A stretch of DNA of 64,000 nt from Streptomyces sp. NBC_01217. GTDB taxonomy: Bacteria > Actinomycetota > Actinomycetes > Streptomycetales > Streptomycetaceae. The translations under genes and the position numbers were made by a program. Below, in pieces: positions 25,791 through 34,359 of the stretch. The stretch's first letter is position 1. The number at the start of each line of letters is the position of its first letter. Under the pieces are notes generated by a model. It ran no database searches. It worked only from the letters and a program-made list of their open reading frames with translations, and had not been told where the DNA came from. The stretch is from positions 8,311,501 to 8,375,500 of the forward strand of contig NZ_CP108538.1 in assembly GCF_035994185.1 (NCBI RefSeq). The letters are read 5' to 3'.

Positions 25791-27692
25791 TCAGCCGTGC
25801 TCGACGGTCAGCGGCCCGAAACCGATCCGCGTCGTCGTCGCATCCTCCGCCCAGCGGACCTCCACCGCGTCCCCATCCACCGTCACCCTGCTCACCGTCG
25901 CGTCGAGCGGCGCCGCGCCGGGCTCCGCGGTCAGCGAGGCGAGCGCCACCAGCACCACCGCGCCCTCAGCGGCCGCGGACAGCCGGGGCACCACCGCCCA
26001 AGGGGTGTACGCCGTGCCCTGCGGAGCCCGTACCTCGTCCCGCGACTCCCAGCCGTGCAGACCGTGCAGCGCGGAGACCACCGTGTCGTCGCGGCCGGTC
26101 GCCCAGCCCGTCTGCTCGACCCGTGCCCCGGCCGGTGCGCCGAGCACCCGGTGCACCCGCAGCTCGTACCGGCCCCGGACCACGGTCACGCTCTCCACCC
26201 GCATCCCCGGAACCATCGGCGCACCGGACGTGAACACCGGGCGGTGCCAGGAGGCCGCCCAGCCCCAGCCGTCGCCCCCGCCGGCACCCAGCGGGCGAAT
26301 GGCACGGCGGCCGCTGCGCGCACCGGCGACGACCACGGCCAGATGGTTGTCCGCCGCGTTCGCCCTCGACGTGGGGCCGGTCACCGTGGAGTACGACTGA
26401 CGGCTGTACAGCGGATCGTCCTGCACACCCGACTCGCCCTCGTGCGGGCGGACATGGTCGCTGCCGTGGTTGTGCAGCCGTACGATCCCGTCCGCCCGGG
26501 TGGAGTGGACGAGCAGTCCCGGCGCGGGCAGTGCGAGCACCCGGTCGGGCCCCTCGCTCGGCGCGGGCTCCTCGGTCGCCGTCCACAGTGGATGGCTGTC
26601 GGGGGCGAGCAGCGAGACGAAGGCTTTGGACGCCCAGTACGGCGATGCGGGCGCCGAGTAGTTCTGCAGCGTGGCCTCGTGCGGGCCGTGCCAGCCCAGG
26701 CTCAGCAGCCCGTCCGTACCGGTCGCACCGCGGTCCAGGAAGTAGCGCAGCGATCCGCTGATCACCCGGCGCGAGGCGCCCGGTGTGAGCGGGGTGTGCC
26801 CGGTGACGGCGCCGAGCGCGACCGACGACGCGGCCGCGAAACGGTAGGTCAGCGAGCGGCCGAAGTGGATCGGCGCGCCGTCGCCGCCGAAGAGCAGCGA
26901 GAAGCCCTCCAGATGTTCGCGCAGCCGGGCGCCGTAGTGCGCGGACAGCCCGGCGTCGCCCGACAGATGCGCGTCCAGCACGGGGTAGAGGTGCAGTGCC
27001 CAGCCGTTGTAGTGGTCGAAGGCGCGGCCGTCGCCGTCCGAGTACCAGCCCTGTCCGCGGTACCAGCCCTCCAACAGGTCGAGGGCGCGCTCCTTCGCAC
27101 GGGCGGTCTCCGCGTCGCCCCGGCCCACGGATTCGAGGAACGCGGCCACGGAGTAGGGGAACAGGTACCAGTTGTTGGGGGCGGGGGTGTGCCGCAGCGC
27201 GCCGCGCAGCCACTCCTCGGCACGGTCCTGCACCCCGGCGTCCAGCCGGTCCCACAGCCACGGCCGGGTCAGCCGCAGACCGATGGCGACGGACGCGGAC
27301 TCGACCATGGGCTGGCCGAAGACGGTGTGGTCGCGGATCAGCGGCCAGGACTCGGCATCGTCCCGGCCGGGGGTACGGGTACCGGCCGCGAGCCCGTCGG
27401 CGTACCGGTCGAGCCAGCCGTGCGGGTCCTTGCCGTCCGCGCCCGCCACCCGGAAGGCGGCGGCCAGGAACGTGCGCGCGTACCCCTCCAGACCGTCGGA
27501 GCGCACCCCGGACGCGGACGGCCGGCCCGGCAGATCGAGCAGTGCGCCGCCCGGAGTGGCCCACTGCCGGGCGGCCTTGAGCATGCCGTCCGCCGCGGCC
27601 TCCCAGTGCGCCCGGGTGCAGCCGGTGTGCGGGCTCAACGCCCGGTCTTCGGCGGGGAGTTCGAGGGATGAGTGCAGATGGGGTGCGGTCAT
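25791..27692 (-). CDS. DUF2264 protein, predicted alpha-toroid glycan enzyme
   Basis: A 633-residue cytoplasmic protein. The N-terminal ~350 residues are DUF2264, an all-alpha toroid related to polysaccharide-degrading enzymes (LEGYARTFLAAAFRVAG, SWPLIRDHTVFGQPMVESASVAIGL, PNNWYLFPYSVAAFLE, FDHYNGWALHLYPVLDAH, HFGRSLTYRFAA). The C-terminal part is a beta-rich domain. Its start overlaps the 2-hydroxyacid dehydrogenase stop (ATGA), making it the last gene of the sugar-uptake operon. Hydrolysis or cleavage of the imported oligosaccharide is a plausible role but unproven for the family. Confidence 0.83.
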   Translation of the reverse strand: MTAPHLHSSLELPAEDRALSPHTGCTRAHWEAAADGMLKAARQWATPGGALLDLPGRPSASGVRSDGLEGYARTFLAAAFRVAGADGKDPHGWLDRYADGLAAGTRTPGRDDAESWPLIRDHTVFGQPMVESASVAIGLRLTRPWLWDRLDAGVQDRAEEWLRGALRHTPAPNNWYLFPYSVAAFLESVGRGDAETARAKERALDLLEGWYRGQGWYSDGDGRAFDHYNGWALHLYPVLDAHLSGDAGLSAHYGARLREHLEGFSLLFGGDGAPIHFGRSLTYRFAAASSVALGAVTGHTPLTPGASRRVISGSLRYFLDRGATGTDGLLSLGWHGPHEATLQNYSAPASPYWASKAFVSLLAPDSHPLWTATEEPAPSEGPDRVLALPAPGLLVHSTRADGIVRLHNHGSDHVRPHEGESGVQDDPLYSRQSYSTVTGPTSRANAADNHLAVVVAGARSGRRAIRPLGAGGGDGWGWAASWHRPVFTSGAPMVPGMRVESVTVVRGRYELRVHRVLGAPAGARVEQTGWATGRDDTVVSALHGLHGWESRDEVRAPQGTAYTPWAVVPRLSAAAEGAVVLVALASLTAEPGAAPLDATVSRVTVDGDAVEVRWAEDATTTRIGFGPLTVEHG

Positions 27693-28729
27693 GCGAGGAA
27701 TGCCAGCCTTTCGCGTCGTACGGGATGGGCGAATCCGTCGCCCGCGGCCCAGCGGTCTGCCTCGCCGACCGCCAGATCGACCAGCCGCCGCCACTCATTG
27801 CCCTGCGAGCCCGCGAGATGGGGGGTGAGGGTGACGTTGTCGCACTCCCAGAGGGGGTGCGCGGGGGGCAGGGTGTCGGGCTCCGTGACGTCCAGGACCG
27901 CCCGGATCCGGTCCCGGCGGAGTACGTCCACGAGCGCGTCCTGGTCGACGACGGCGCCCCGCGAGGTGTTGATGAGCACACCGTCCGGGCGCATGGCCAT
28001 GAGCAGTTCACGGCTGACGAGCCCGCGGGTGGCCGGCAGCAGCGGGGTGTGGACGCTCACCACATCGCTGTGTGCGAACAGTTCGCCGAGGCCGACGGGC
28101 CGTACGCCGAGCGCGGCGGCCTCCGAGGCCGAGACGTACGGATCGTGGAGCAGCACCGGCAGGTCGTAGGGCCGCAGCAGTTCGATGACGCGCCGGCCGA
28201 TCAGCGAGGCGGACAGAATGCCGACGGTGCGGCCGTAGTTCCCGACCTGGGCGGGGGTGGCGAGCCAGTTGTCGCGGCGGCGTTCTGTCCGGTAGTCGCG
28301 GGCCCGTTCCAGGACCCGCTTGCCGGAGAGCAGGATCATCGCGACGGTGTACTCCGCCACCGGCAGCGCGTTGGCGGCGGCCGCGGACGACACCTCGATG
28401 CCGCGCTCCCAGCAGGCCTCGGTGATGTGCCCGCGGATGGAGCCCGCGGTGTGGACGACGGCGCGCAGCCGCGGCGCCGAGTCCAGGGCCGCCCCGTCGA
28501 GCGGTGGACAACCCCAGCCGGTGACCAGGATCTCGGCGTCCGCCAGCACGGCGCGGGCCCGGTCGGTGGTGAAGTCGTCGAGGACGGGCAGGGGAGCGAC
28601 GTCGCAGACCTCGGCGAGCGCGGCCAGGGACCGGGCGTCGAGGAGGGCGGCCGCGGCGTCCGGTTTCATGGCGACGGCGGCGCGTGGCCGGTTTCGGATG
28701 ACATGGGCGGTGGGGGCGGTGCTGGGCAT
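27689..28729 (-). CDS. D-isomer-specific 2-hydroxyacid dehydrogenase
   Basis: A 346-residue NAD-dependent dehydrogenase (AGGAGAAAG before ATG 28729). Catalytic features: NTSRGAVVDQDALVD (Arg), VTEPDTLPPAHPLW (Glu) and TPHLAGSQGNEW (His). The nucleotide loop reads VGILSASLIGRR, where the usual G-x-G-x-x-G has Ser in place of the first two glycines. Its exact 2-hydroxy acid is unknown. It lies between the ABC permeases and DUF2264 and probably acts on a sugar acid derived from the imported substrate. Confidence 0.87.
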   Translation of the reverse strand: MPSTAPTAHVIRNRPRAAVAMKPDAAAALLDARSLAALAEVCDVAPLPVLDDFTTDRARAVLADAEILVTGWGCPPLDGAALDSAPRLRAVVHTAGSIRGHITEACWERGIEVSSAAAANALPVAEYTVAMILLSGKRVLERARDYRTERRRDNWLATPAQVGNYGRTVGILSASLIGRRVIELLRPYDLPVLLHDPYVSASEAAALGVRPVGLGELFAHSDVVSVHTPLLPATRGLVSRELLMAMRPDGVLINTSRGAVVDQDALVDVLRRDRIRAVLDVTEPDTLPPAHPLWECDNVTLTPHLAGSQGNEWRRLVDLAVGEADRWAAGDGFAHPVRRERLAFLA

Positions 28730-28753
28730 CTTTCTCCTGGTACGGGGGTAGGG

Positions 28754-29620
28754 CTACTTGACGGCGCCCGCGGTGAGTCCCGACTTCCAGAACCGCTGGA
28801 GCAGGGCGAAGGCGAGGATCAGCGGCAGGACCGCGAGCAGCGACCCCATGATCACGGCGGGGTAGTACTCGGGGGACACGGTGGCGGAACTGTTCCAGGT
28901 GTAGAGCCCGAGACTGACCGGATACAGGTGCTGGTCGGAGAGCATCACCATGGGCAGGAAGAAGTTGTTCCAGATCGCGGTGAGCTGGAAGAGGAAGACG
29001 GTGACCAGGCCCGGCCCCAGCATGCGCAGGGCCACCCGGAAGTACGTGGTCAGCTCGCCGGCACCGTCCACCCGCGCCGCCTCCAGCACCTCGTCCGGAA
29101 CGTATCCCTGGCTGAATATCCGGCCGAGATAGACACCGAACGGATTGAAGAGCACGGGGATGAAGACGGACCAGAAGGTGTTGACCAGACCGGTGCCTGA
29201 CGCCATCAGATACAGCGGCAGCGCGAGCACGGTCTGCGGCACCATCACCGCCGCCAGCACCAGGGCGAACAGCTTTTCCTTGTGCGCGAAACGGTACTTG
29301 TCGAAGGCGTACCCGCAGGCGATGCTCACCAGCGCGCCGAGTGCGGCGCCGAGGACCGCGTACAGCAGGCTGTTGCCGTACCACCGCCCGTACAGTCCGC
29401 CGTCCATCGCGAACAGGTCCTTGAGGTTCTGCGCGAAGGAGAAGTGGTCCAGCGACAGCACATCGCTGCCGAACAGGGCATCGCGGTCCTTGGACGCGGC
29501 GAGCACCAGCCACAGCACGGGCAGCAGTGTGTACAGCACCGAGATGCCGACGACGAGATTGACGACGGAGCGGCCGAGGAGCCGGGGCCGCAGGGCGGCG
29601 GCGCTGGTGGTGGTGCTCAT
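28754..29620 (-). CDS. Carbohydrate ABC transporter permease (MalG type)
   Basis: A 288-residue integral membrane protein with six predicted helices and the EAA loop EAARVDGAGELTTYFRVALRMLGP that docks the ATPase. It starts by ATGA overlap with the first permease gene. No ATPase is encoded here; like most Streptomyces sugar importers it probably uses a shared MsiK-type ATPase encoded elsewhere (family knowledge). Confidence 0.92.
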   Translation of the reverse strand: MSTTTSAAALRPRLLGRSVVNLVVGISVLYTLLPVLWLVLAASKDRDALFGSDVLSLDHFSFAQNLKDLFAMDGGLYGRWYGNSLLYAVLGAALGALVSIACGYAFDKYRFAHKEKLFALVLAAVMVPQTVLALPLYLMASGTGLVNTFWSVFIPVLFNPFGVYLGRIFSQGYVPDEVLEAARVDGAGELTTYFRVALRMLGPGLVTVFLFQLTAIWNNFFLPMVMLSDQHLYPVSLGLYTWNSSATVSPEYYPAVIMGSLLAVLPLILAFALLQRFWKSGLTAGAVK

Positions 29621-30621
29621 CGGGCGTCCTCCTCGGGGGCGTTGGAGCGGTTGGTCCAGCGGGTGACGCCGTAGGAGAGGGCGATCGTGCAGATGAGCAG
29701 GACCACCGAGGCGGCCGCGGCGAGGCCGTAGTTGTTACGGGTGAACGCGGCGTCGTAGATGTACATGCTGGGCGAGAACCGCGAGTTGATCACCGGCGTG
29801 GCCTGGCTGAGCAGCATCGGCTCGGTGAACAGCTGCAGGGCGAAGATCAGGGTGAACATGGCGACCATCACGATCGACGAACGCACCAGAGGGGTCTTGA
29901 CCTGGAGTGCCGTACGGACCGGTCCGGCGCCGTCGACCACCGATGCCTCGATGACCTCGCACGGCACGGCCTGCAGGGCGGCGTAGAAGACGACCATGTT
30001 GTAGCCGAGGTTGCTCCACAGGGCGATGTTCACGATCGACGGCACGACGGTGTGCACACCGAGGAAGTCGATGGTGATGTCGGCCTCGGCGAACAGGTCG
30101 ATCACCGGGCTCAGTCCCGGCGTGTACAGGTACAGCCAGATGACGGCGGCGATGATGCCGGGCACCGCATGCGGCAGGAACAGTCCGAGCTGGGCCCAGG
30201 ACCGCAGCCGTACCACGCCGGAGTCCAGCAGGAGCGCGAGTGCGAGTGCGCCGATCACCATCAGCGGGATGTAGATCAGGCAGTACAGGACGACGGTGCC
30301 GAGCCCGCCGAGGAACGTCGGGTCGCTCAGCACGGCGGTGTAGCTGCGCAGTCCGACGAAGACCGTGCGCTCGGGGCCGAAGCCGAGCCCCGGCTGGTCG
30401 TCGCCGAAGAAGCTGAGCCATACGGCCGTCCCGACGGGGATCAGGAAGACCGTCACCAGGAGAAGGAAGAACGGGGTCATCAGGGCGCCGCACGCGCCGA
30501 GTTCACGGCGCCTGGCAGACCTGCGCGTGGCGCGCGCCGGCGCGGCGGCCGACGGGGTGCGCGTCGGGTGCGCGGTGGGGGTCAGGGGAGTGGAAGCGGG
30601 CGTGGTGAGGGGGCTGGTCAT
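29617..30621 (-). CDS. Carbohydrate ABC transporter permease (MalF type)
   Basis: A 334-residue permease. ATG 30621, preceded by AGGTGA, gives a long Thr/Pro/Ala-rich cytoplasmic N-terminus (~45 residues) before the first membrane helix GACGALMTPFFLLLVTVFLIPVG. The EAA motif is EASVVDGAGPVRTALQVKTPLVRSS. It forms the membrane channel together with the MalG-type permease and receives substrate from the lipoprotein encoded just upstream. Confidence 0.91.
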   Translation of the reverse strand: MTSPLTTPASTPLTPTAHPTRTPSAAAPARATRRSARRRELGACGALMTPFFLLLVTVFLIPVGTAVWLSFFGDDQPGLGFGPERTVFVGLRSYTAVLSDPTFLGGLGTVVLYCLIYIPLMVIGALALALLLDSGVVRLRSWAQLGLFLPHAVPGIIAAVIWLYLYTPGLSPVIDLFAEADITIDFLGVHTVVPSIVNIALWSNLGYNMVVFYAALQAVPCEVIEASVVDGAGPVRTALQVKTPLVRSSIVMVAMFTLIFALQLFTEPMLLSQATPVINSRFSPSMYIYDAAFTRNNYGLAAAASVVLLICTIALSYGVTRWTNRSNAPEEDAR

Positions 30622-30692
30622 GGGTGTCACCTGCCTCTCTGCTGCTGGGAAGGGGGACGGGGGCTCGGATGCGAAGGCGGCGGGGGCTCGGG

Positions 30693-32051
30693 TCAGCTGC
30701 TGTGCTCGGTGGTGGCGAGCCCCAGCGCCTTGAGGTCCGGCATGGTGCCCCGCTGCGTCGCGCGCACGACATCGATCAGCGAGCCCTGGCCGCCGCCCAC
30801 CCGGGCGAAGCCGTCCTGCATCACCTTCTGGGAGGCGGACATCCGCGGTCCCCAGGTCCAGCCGTCCCTGATCCTGTGCGCCTCCTGCTCGAAGAGCGTG
30901 TAGATGTCCTGGCCGCTGTAGTAGCTGCGGTCGAAGGCCTCGCGGCCCACGGCGACGAGATCCGGGGCGGCCGGATACTGGCTGCTGGTGCCGCTGGAGA
31001 GCCTGGCGCGCAGCGCGTCGGGGTGCGACACCTGCCACTCGATGAACTCCATCGCGGCCTCCGGGTGGCTGCTCTGGGCGGTGACCGCGAAGGTGGACCC
31101 GCCGTGGGTGCCGAGCGCGGAGTCGGACGCGTTCCACTGGGGCAGGGGCGCGATGGCCCACTTGCCCTTCTGCCCGGGCCTGGCGTTCATCTGCGCCCCG
31201 GCGTCCCATGCGCCGCTGAGCCGGGTGAGGACCAGACCGTTGCTGACCTGGGCGTCGTACTGGCGGCTGTCGACCGCGTTCATGAAGACCAGGTCCTGGT
31301 CGATGAGCCGCTGCCAGTACGCGGCGACGCGGCGGCTGGGTTCGTCGGCGAGCGACACGTTCCAGGCGCCCGCCCGGGTGTCGAACCACTGGGCGCCGGC
31401 CTGCCAGGCGTACGCGGCGAACTGCGGGGCGCCGTCCGTGGCGAAGGTGGCCAGCCTGCGGCCGGGGGCCTTGCGGCGCACGGTGCGGGCCAGGTCCTCG
31501 AACTCGTCCCAGGTGCGCGGGACTTCGAGCCCGTACTGCTCGAAGAGGTCGGTGCGGTAGTGCAGCACCATCGGCTCTACATCCAGCGGAACGCTGAAGA
31601 CGCGCTTCTCGAAGGTGGTCAGGCCGAGGGCCTGCGGCAGCAGCTTGGCGCGCAGACCGTCGCTGACCATGTCGGTGATCTCACGGGCGACTCCGTCGAT
31701 GGCGAAGCCGGGCACCTGGGGGTACTCGATCGTCGCGACATCCGGTGCGTTGCCCGCCCGTGCGGCGTTGCTGAGCTTCGCGTAGCCGCCCTGACCGCCG
31801 GTGGGGATCTGCTGGAAGTCGACCTGGACGGTGTCGTGCGTGCGATTGAACGCGTCCACGACCTCCTGGCTGCCGCGCAGAGCGGACCAGAAGGTGATGT
31901 GCGTGGAGCGCTTCGCGTTCTTTCCGGCTGTGTTGCTCGTGCTTCCCGCCCCTGATGGTCCGCCGCTGCCGCTGCAGGCGCTGAGCGCGCCTGTCAGAGG
32001 CAGGGCGGCGATCGTGGCGAGCACGGATCGACGACTCTGTCGACCGGGCAT
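30693..32051 (-). CDS. Sugar-binding lipoprotein of ABC importer (Tat-type signal)
   Basis: A 452-residue extracellular solute-binding protein (family 1). The start ATG 32051 follows GGGAGGCGCAC. The signal MPGRQSRRSVLATIAALPLTGALSACSG combines a twin-arginine SRRSVLA motif with a lipobox LSAC, so it is probably exported folded and lipidated. ITFWSALRGSQEVVDAFNRTH and GNAPDVATIEYPQVPGFA are typical of sugar-binding proteins. First structural gene of the operon; the ligand is unknown. Confidence 0.9.
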   Translation of the reverse strand: MPGRQSRRSVLATIAALPLTGALSACSGSGGPSGAGSTSNTAGKNAKRSTHITFWSALRGSQEVVDAFNRTHDTVQVDFQQIPTGGQGGYAKLSNAARAGNAPDVATIEYPQVPGFAIDGVAREITDMVSDGLRAKLLPQALGLTTFEKRVFSVPLDVEPMVLHYRTDLFEQYGLEVPRTWDEFEDLARTVRRKAPGRRLATFATDGAPQFAAYAWQAGAQWFDTRAGAWNVSLADEPSRRVAAYWQRLIDQDLVFMNAVDSRQYDAQVSNGLVLTRLSGAWDAGAQMNARPGQKGKWAIAPLPQWNASDSALGTHGGSTFAVTAQSSHPEAAMEFIEWQVSHPDALRARLSSGTSSQYPAAPDLVAVGREAFDRSYYSGQDIYTLFEQEAHRIRDGWTWGPRMSASQKVMQDGFARVGGGQGSLIDVVRATQRGTMPDLKALGLATTEHSS

Positions 32052-32140
32052 GTGCGCCTCCCGCGGCTCCTGATTCGGGTCACGGGGAATCCTGATCGGC
32101 TGATCGGTAGTGGTCAATAGATCGATCAGAAGAAAATCAA

Positions 32141-32152
32141 AGCGGTCAAACG
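32141..32152. promoter_or_regulatory. Candidate operator of the sugar operon (shared 12-mer)
   Basis: AGCGGTCAAACG lies in the gap between the chimeric regulator and the binding-protein gene. The complement of 33366-33377, upstream of the regulator itself, is AGCGTTCAAACG, differing at one base. Occurrence in both control regions suggests it is the regulator's binding site. Confidence 0.5.
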
Positions 32153-32153
32153 C

Positions 32154-33329
32154 TCACTCGGTGGGAGGGGTTGGCGCCTGTGCCGATCCCCGTACCTTGA
32201 GCGTGGGCAGCAGCTCGGTCCGGCGCACCGGAGTGCCCGCGCCGACGGCCCCGGACAGCCGGTGGAGCAGCAGCTCGGCGGCGGCCCGCCCGATCTCCGC
32301 CTTCGGGGGCGCCACCGCTGTAAGGGGGGTGCTGCCGAGTGCCGCGACCACATCGTCGTACGCCACCACCGAGCAGTCCCGCGGCACCTCGACACCGCTC
32401 TCGGCCAGCCGCTGCACCAGCATCAGCGCGTCCACATCGCCGTGCAGCACGGCCGCCGTGGCGCTCCGCTCCCGCAGCAGCGCGGCCAGGTCGAGAGCGG
32501 TGCGGTCGTCGGCCGCGGGGCCGGGCGGTGCGGCAGCCACGGAAACCTCCGCGGCAGGTGAGTCCGGGCCGGGGCCGGGCACCGCATCCGGGGAACTCAG
32601 CACCACCGACCAGTCCTCCACCTCAGGACGGGCCGCGGCGATCTCGGCGAACGCCGCACGGATGCTGCGCGCCGTAGGGCTGTCGTCGCGGGCGGCCAGC
32701 ACGATACGGCGATGCCCCAGCGACACCAGATGCTCCACGGCGAGATACGTCCCGTACCAGTGATCGGAACAGACGGAGTCCAGGGCATGGAGCGCGCTGC
32801 CGGGCCGGGGTCGCCGCTCCATCAGTACGGTCGGCACCCCCACGTCCGCGAGCCAGCCGTAGTCCAGCTCCTCCGAGCGCGCGTTGCGCCAGCGCGGCGC
32901 GATCAGCAGCCCGCGCGCTCCGTCCGCCAGCGCCCGCTCCACCAGCGGACGTTCGGCACCGGCCGACTGGGGGGCGATGTGCAGGGCGATCCGCATCCCG
33001 GACTCCTCCAGGACGGTCCGGGCGCCGTGCAGGGTCTCGTACAGGTACGAATGCCGCTCGGGGACGACCAGGGCGACCGCCCCGCCGTCGCTGCCGGGCT
33101 CCTCGCCCCGTGGCGCCGGGACCGAGGCGGGCGGCTGTGTCTCCCGCACCGGCCGGGCCACCCCGTGCCCGCGCCGCAGCCGCCCGACCCGGGTCAGCTC
33201 CTCGACGTCCCGCCGGATCGTGACCACCGAGACCTCCAGCTCGGCGGCGAGCACGCTGACCTTGACCGCGCCGCGCGACTCCACCACCGACAGGATTCGC
33301 TGCCGCCTGAGTTCGACCGGCTCCCGCAT
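32154..33329 (-). CDS. DeoR/LacI chimeric transcriptional regulator
   Basis: A 391-residue protein. The N-terminus (RRQRILSVVESRGAVKVSVLAAELEVSVVTIRRDVEELTRVGRLRRGHG, ~8-56) is a DeoR-type winged helix, not the LacI helix-turn-helix. The rest is a LacI/GalR periplasmic-binding-type ligand domain (VALVVPERHSYLYETLHGARTVLEESG, LAVEHLVSLGHRRIVLAA, DCSVVAYDDVVAAL...LTAVAPPKAEIGRAAAELLLHRL). It is encoded directly upstream of the sugar importer operon on the same strand and likely represses it until the imported sugar binds. Confidence 0.88.
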   Translation of the reverse strand: MREPVELRRQRILSVVESRGAVKVSVLAAELEVSVVTIRRDVEELTRVGRLRRGHGVARPVRETQPPASVPAPRGEEPGSDGGAVALVVPERHSYLYETLHGARTVLEESGMRIALHIAPQSAGAERPLVERALADGARGLLIAPRWRNARSEELDYGWLADVGVPTVLMERRPRPGSALHALDSVCSDHWYGTYLAVEHLVSLGHRRIVLAARDDSPTARSIRAAFAEIAAARPEVEDWSVVLSSPDAVPGPGPDSPAAEVSVAAAPPGPAADDRTALDLAALLRERSATAAVLHGDVDALMLVQRLAESGVEVPRDCSVVAYDDVVAALGSTPLTAVAPPKAEIGRAAAELLLHRLSGAVGAGTPVRRTELLPTLKVRGSAQAPTPPTE

Positions 33330-33365
33330 GCTGTTGGCCCCCTCGCCGTACCGCTGCGCGCTGTT

Positions 33366-33377
33366 CGTTTGAACGCT
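33366..33377. promoter_or_regulatory. Candidate operator before the chimeric regulator
   Basis: CGTTTGAACGCT is the reverse complement, with one mismatch, of the 12-mer before the binding-protein gene. It lies 37 bp upstream of the regulator start, consistent with autoregulation. Confidence 0.48.
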
Positions 33378-33497
33378 TCCTGTGAGCGCTTGGGTCGCAG
33401 CATAGCGATCACCCCTCTGCTGCGGAGGCGGTCACCGGGAGGGGCTCAGGAGGCCACGCAGGCGCAAAAACATATGGGCATACCATCTGTCCCTGGC

Positions 33498-34265
33498 ATG
33501 GACACTCTCACACTCTGGCAACTGGCCGCGCTCGCCGCGGCCTCCGCTCTCGTCGGCTTCTCGAAGTCGGCCGTCAGTGGCGCCAATACGATCAGTCTGG
33601 CGGTCTTCGCGGCCGTACTACCGGCCCGCGAGTCCACCGGAGTACTTCTCCCGATCCTCATCGCGGGCGATGTGCTCGCCGTTCTCATCTACCGGCGGCA
33701 CGCCCACTGGCCGACTCTGCTCCGGCTCTTTCCCGCCGTCGCCGTCGGGGTGGTGGCGGGAACGGCCTTCATGATGTGGGCCGACGACGCCGCCGTACGG
33801 ACGTCGATCGGCGCGATCCTGCTGTTCATGGCGGGCGTCACCATCTGGCGGCGACGGCCCGCGGTCACGGGCGGGGAGCAGTCCGAGGAGTCCGGCACAC
33901 CGACGGCGAGCGGCAGACTCAAGGCCCGTTCCTACGGAGTGCTCGGCGGCTTCACCACCATGGTCGCCAATGCGGGCGGACCCGTCATGTCGCTCTATCT
34001 GCTCTCCGCCGGCTTCCGGAAGCTCGGATTCCTGGGGACGTCGGCGTGGTTCTTCCTCATCGTCAACACGTCCAAGGTGCCGTTCAGCGTGGGCCTCGGC
34101 CTGATCGACGCACAGTCGCTGCTGCTGGACGCCTGCATGCTGCTGTTCGTCCTTCCCGGCGCCTATATCGGGCGCAAGTGCGTGGACCGCATCAACCAGA
34201 AGCTCTTCGAGCAGCTGGTGATCGGCGCGACGGTCCTCGGCGGACTCCAGCTGCTCCTGTACTGA
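33498..34265 (+). CDS. TauE/SafE-family anion exporter
   Basis: A 255-residue protein with about eight hydrophobic helices. The repeated TauE/SafE signatures are ALVGFSKSAVSGANTISLAVFAAVLPARESTGVLLP and GGFTTMVANAGGPVMSLYLLSAGF...GTSAWFFLIVNTSKVPF. The family moves sulfite, sulfonates or organic anions. ATG 33498 is used; an in-frame ATG at 33474 lies within a dyad (ATGG-N5-CCAT, 33474-33486) that may instead be an operator. It converges on the APC permease with a shared terminator. Confidence 0.86.
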   Translation: MDTLTLWQLAALAAASALVGFSKSAVSGANTISLAVFAAVLPARESTGVLLPILIAGDVLAVLIYRRHAHWPTLLRLFPAVAVGVVAGTAFMMWADDAAVRTSIGAILLFMAGVTIWRRRPAVTGGEQSEESGTPTASGRLKARSYGVLGGFTTMVANAGGPVMSLYLLSAGFRKLGFLGTSAWFFLIVNTSKVPFSVGLGLIDAQSLLLDACMLLFVLPGAYIGRKCVDRINQKLFEQLVIGATVLGGLQLLLY

Positions 34266-34290
34266 CCGTCCGACGTCTCATGGCACACGG

Positions 34291-34336
34291 CTCAGCCCTC
34301 CCTGGTCGCTGTTCGCTGCGACCGGGGAGGGCTGAG
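34291..34336. terminator. Bidirectional terminator, TauE/SafE gene and APC permease
   Basis: A 19-bp stem (CTCAGCCCTCCCTGGTCGC with its complement, one G-T pair) and an 8-nt loop, centred between the two convergent genes. Confidence 0.87.
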
Positions 34337-34359
34337 AACAAGGTGCGGGCGGGGCCGGG

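Noticed and set aside
25761..27671. A 636-codon forward open frame
   Set aside because: Antisense to the DUF2264 gene, without domain signal or ribosome site.
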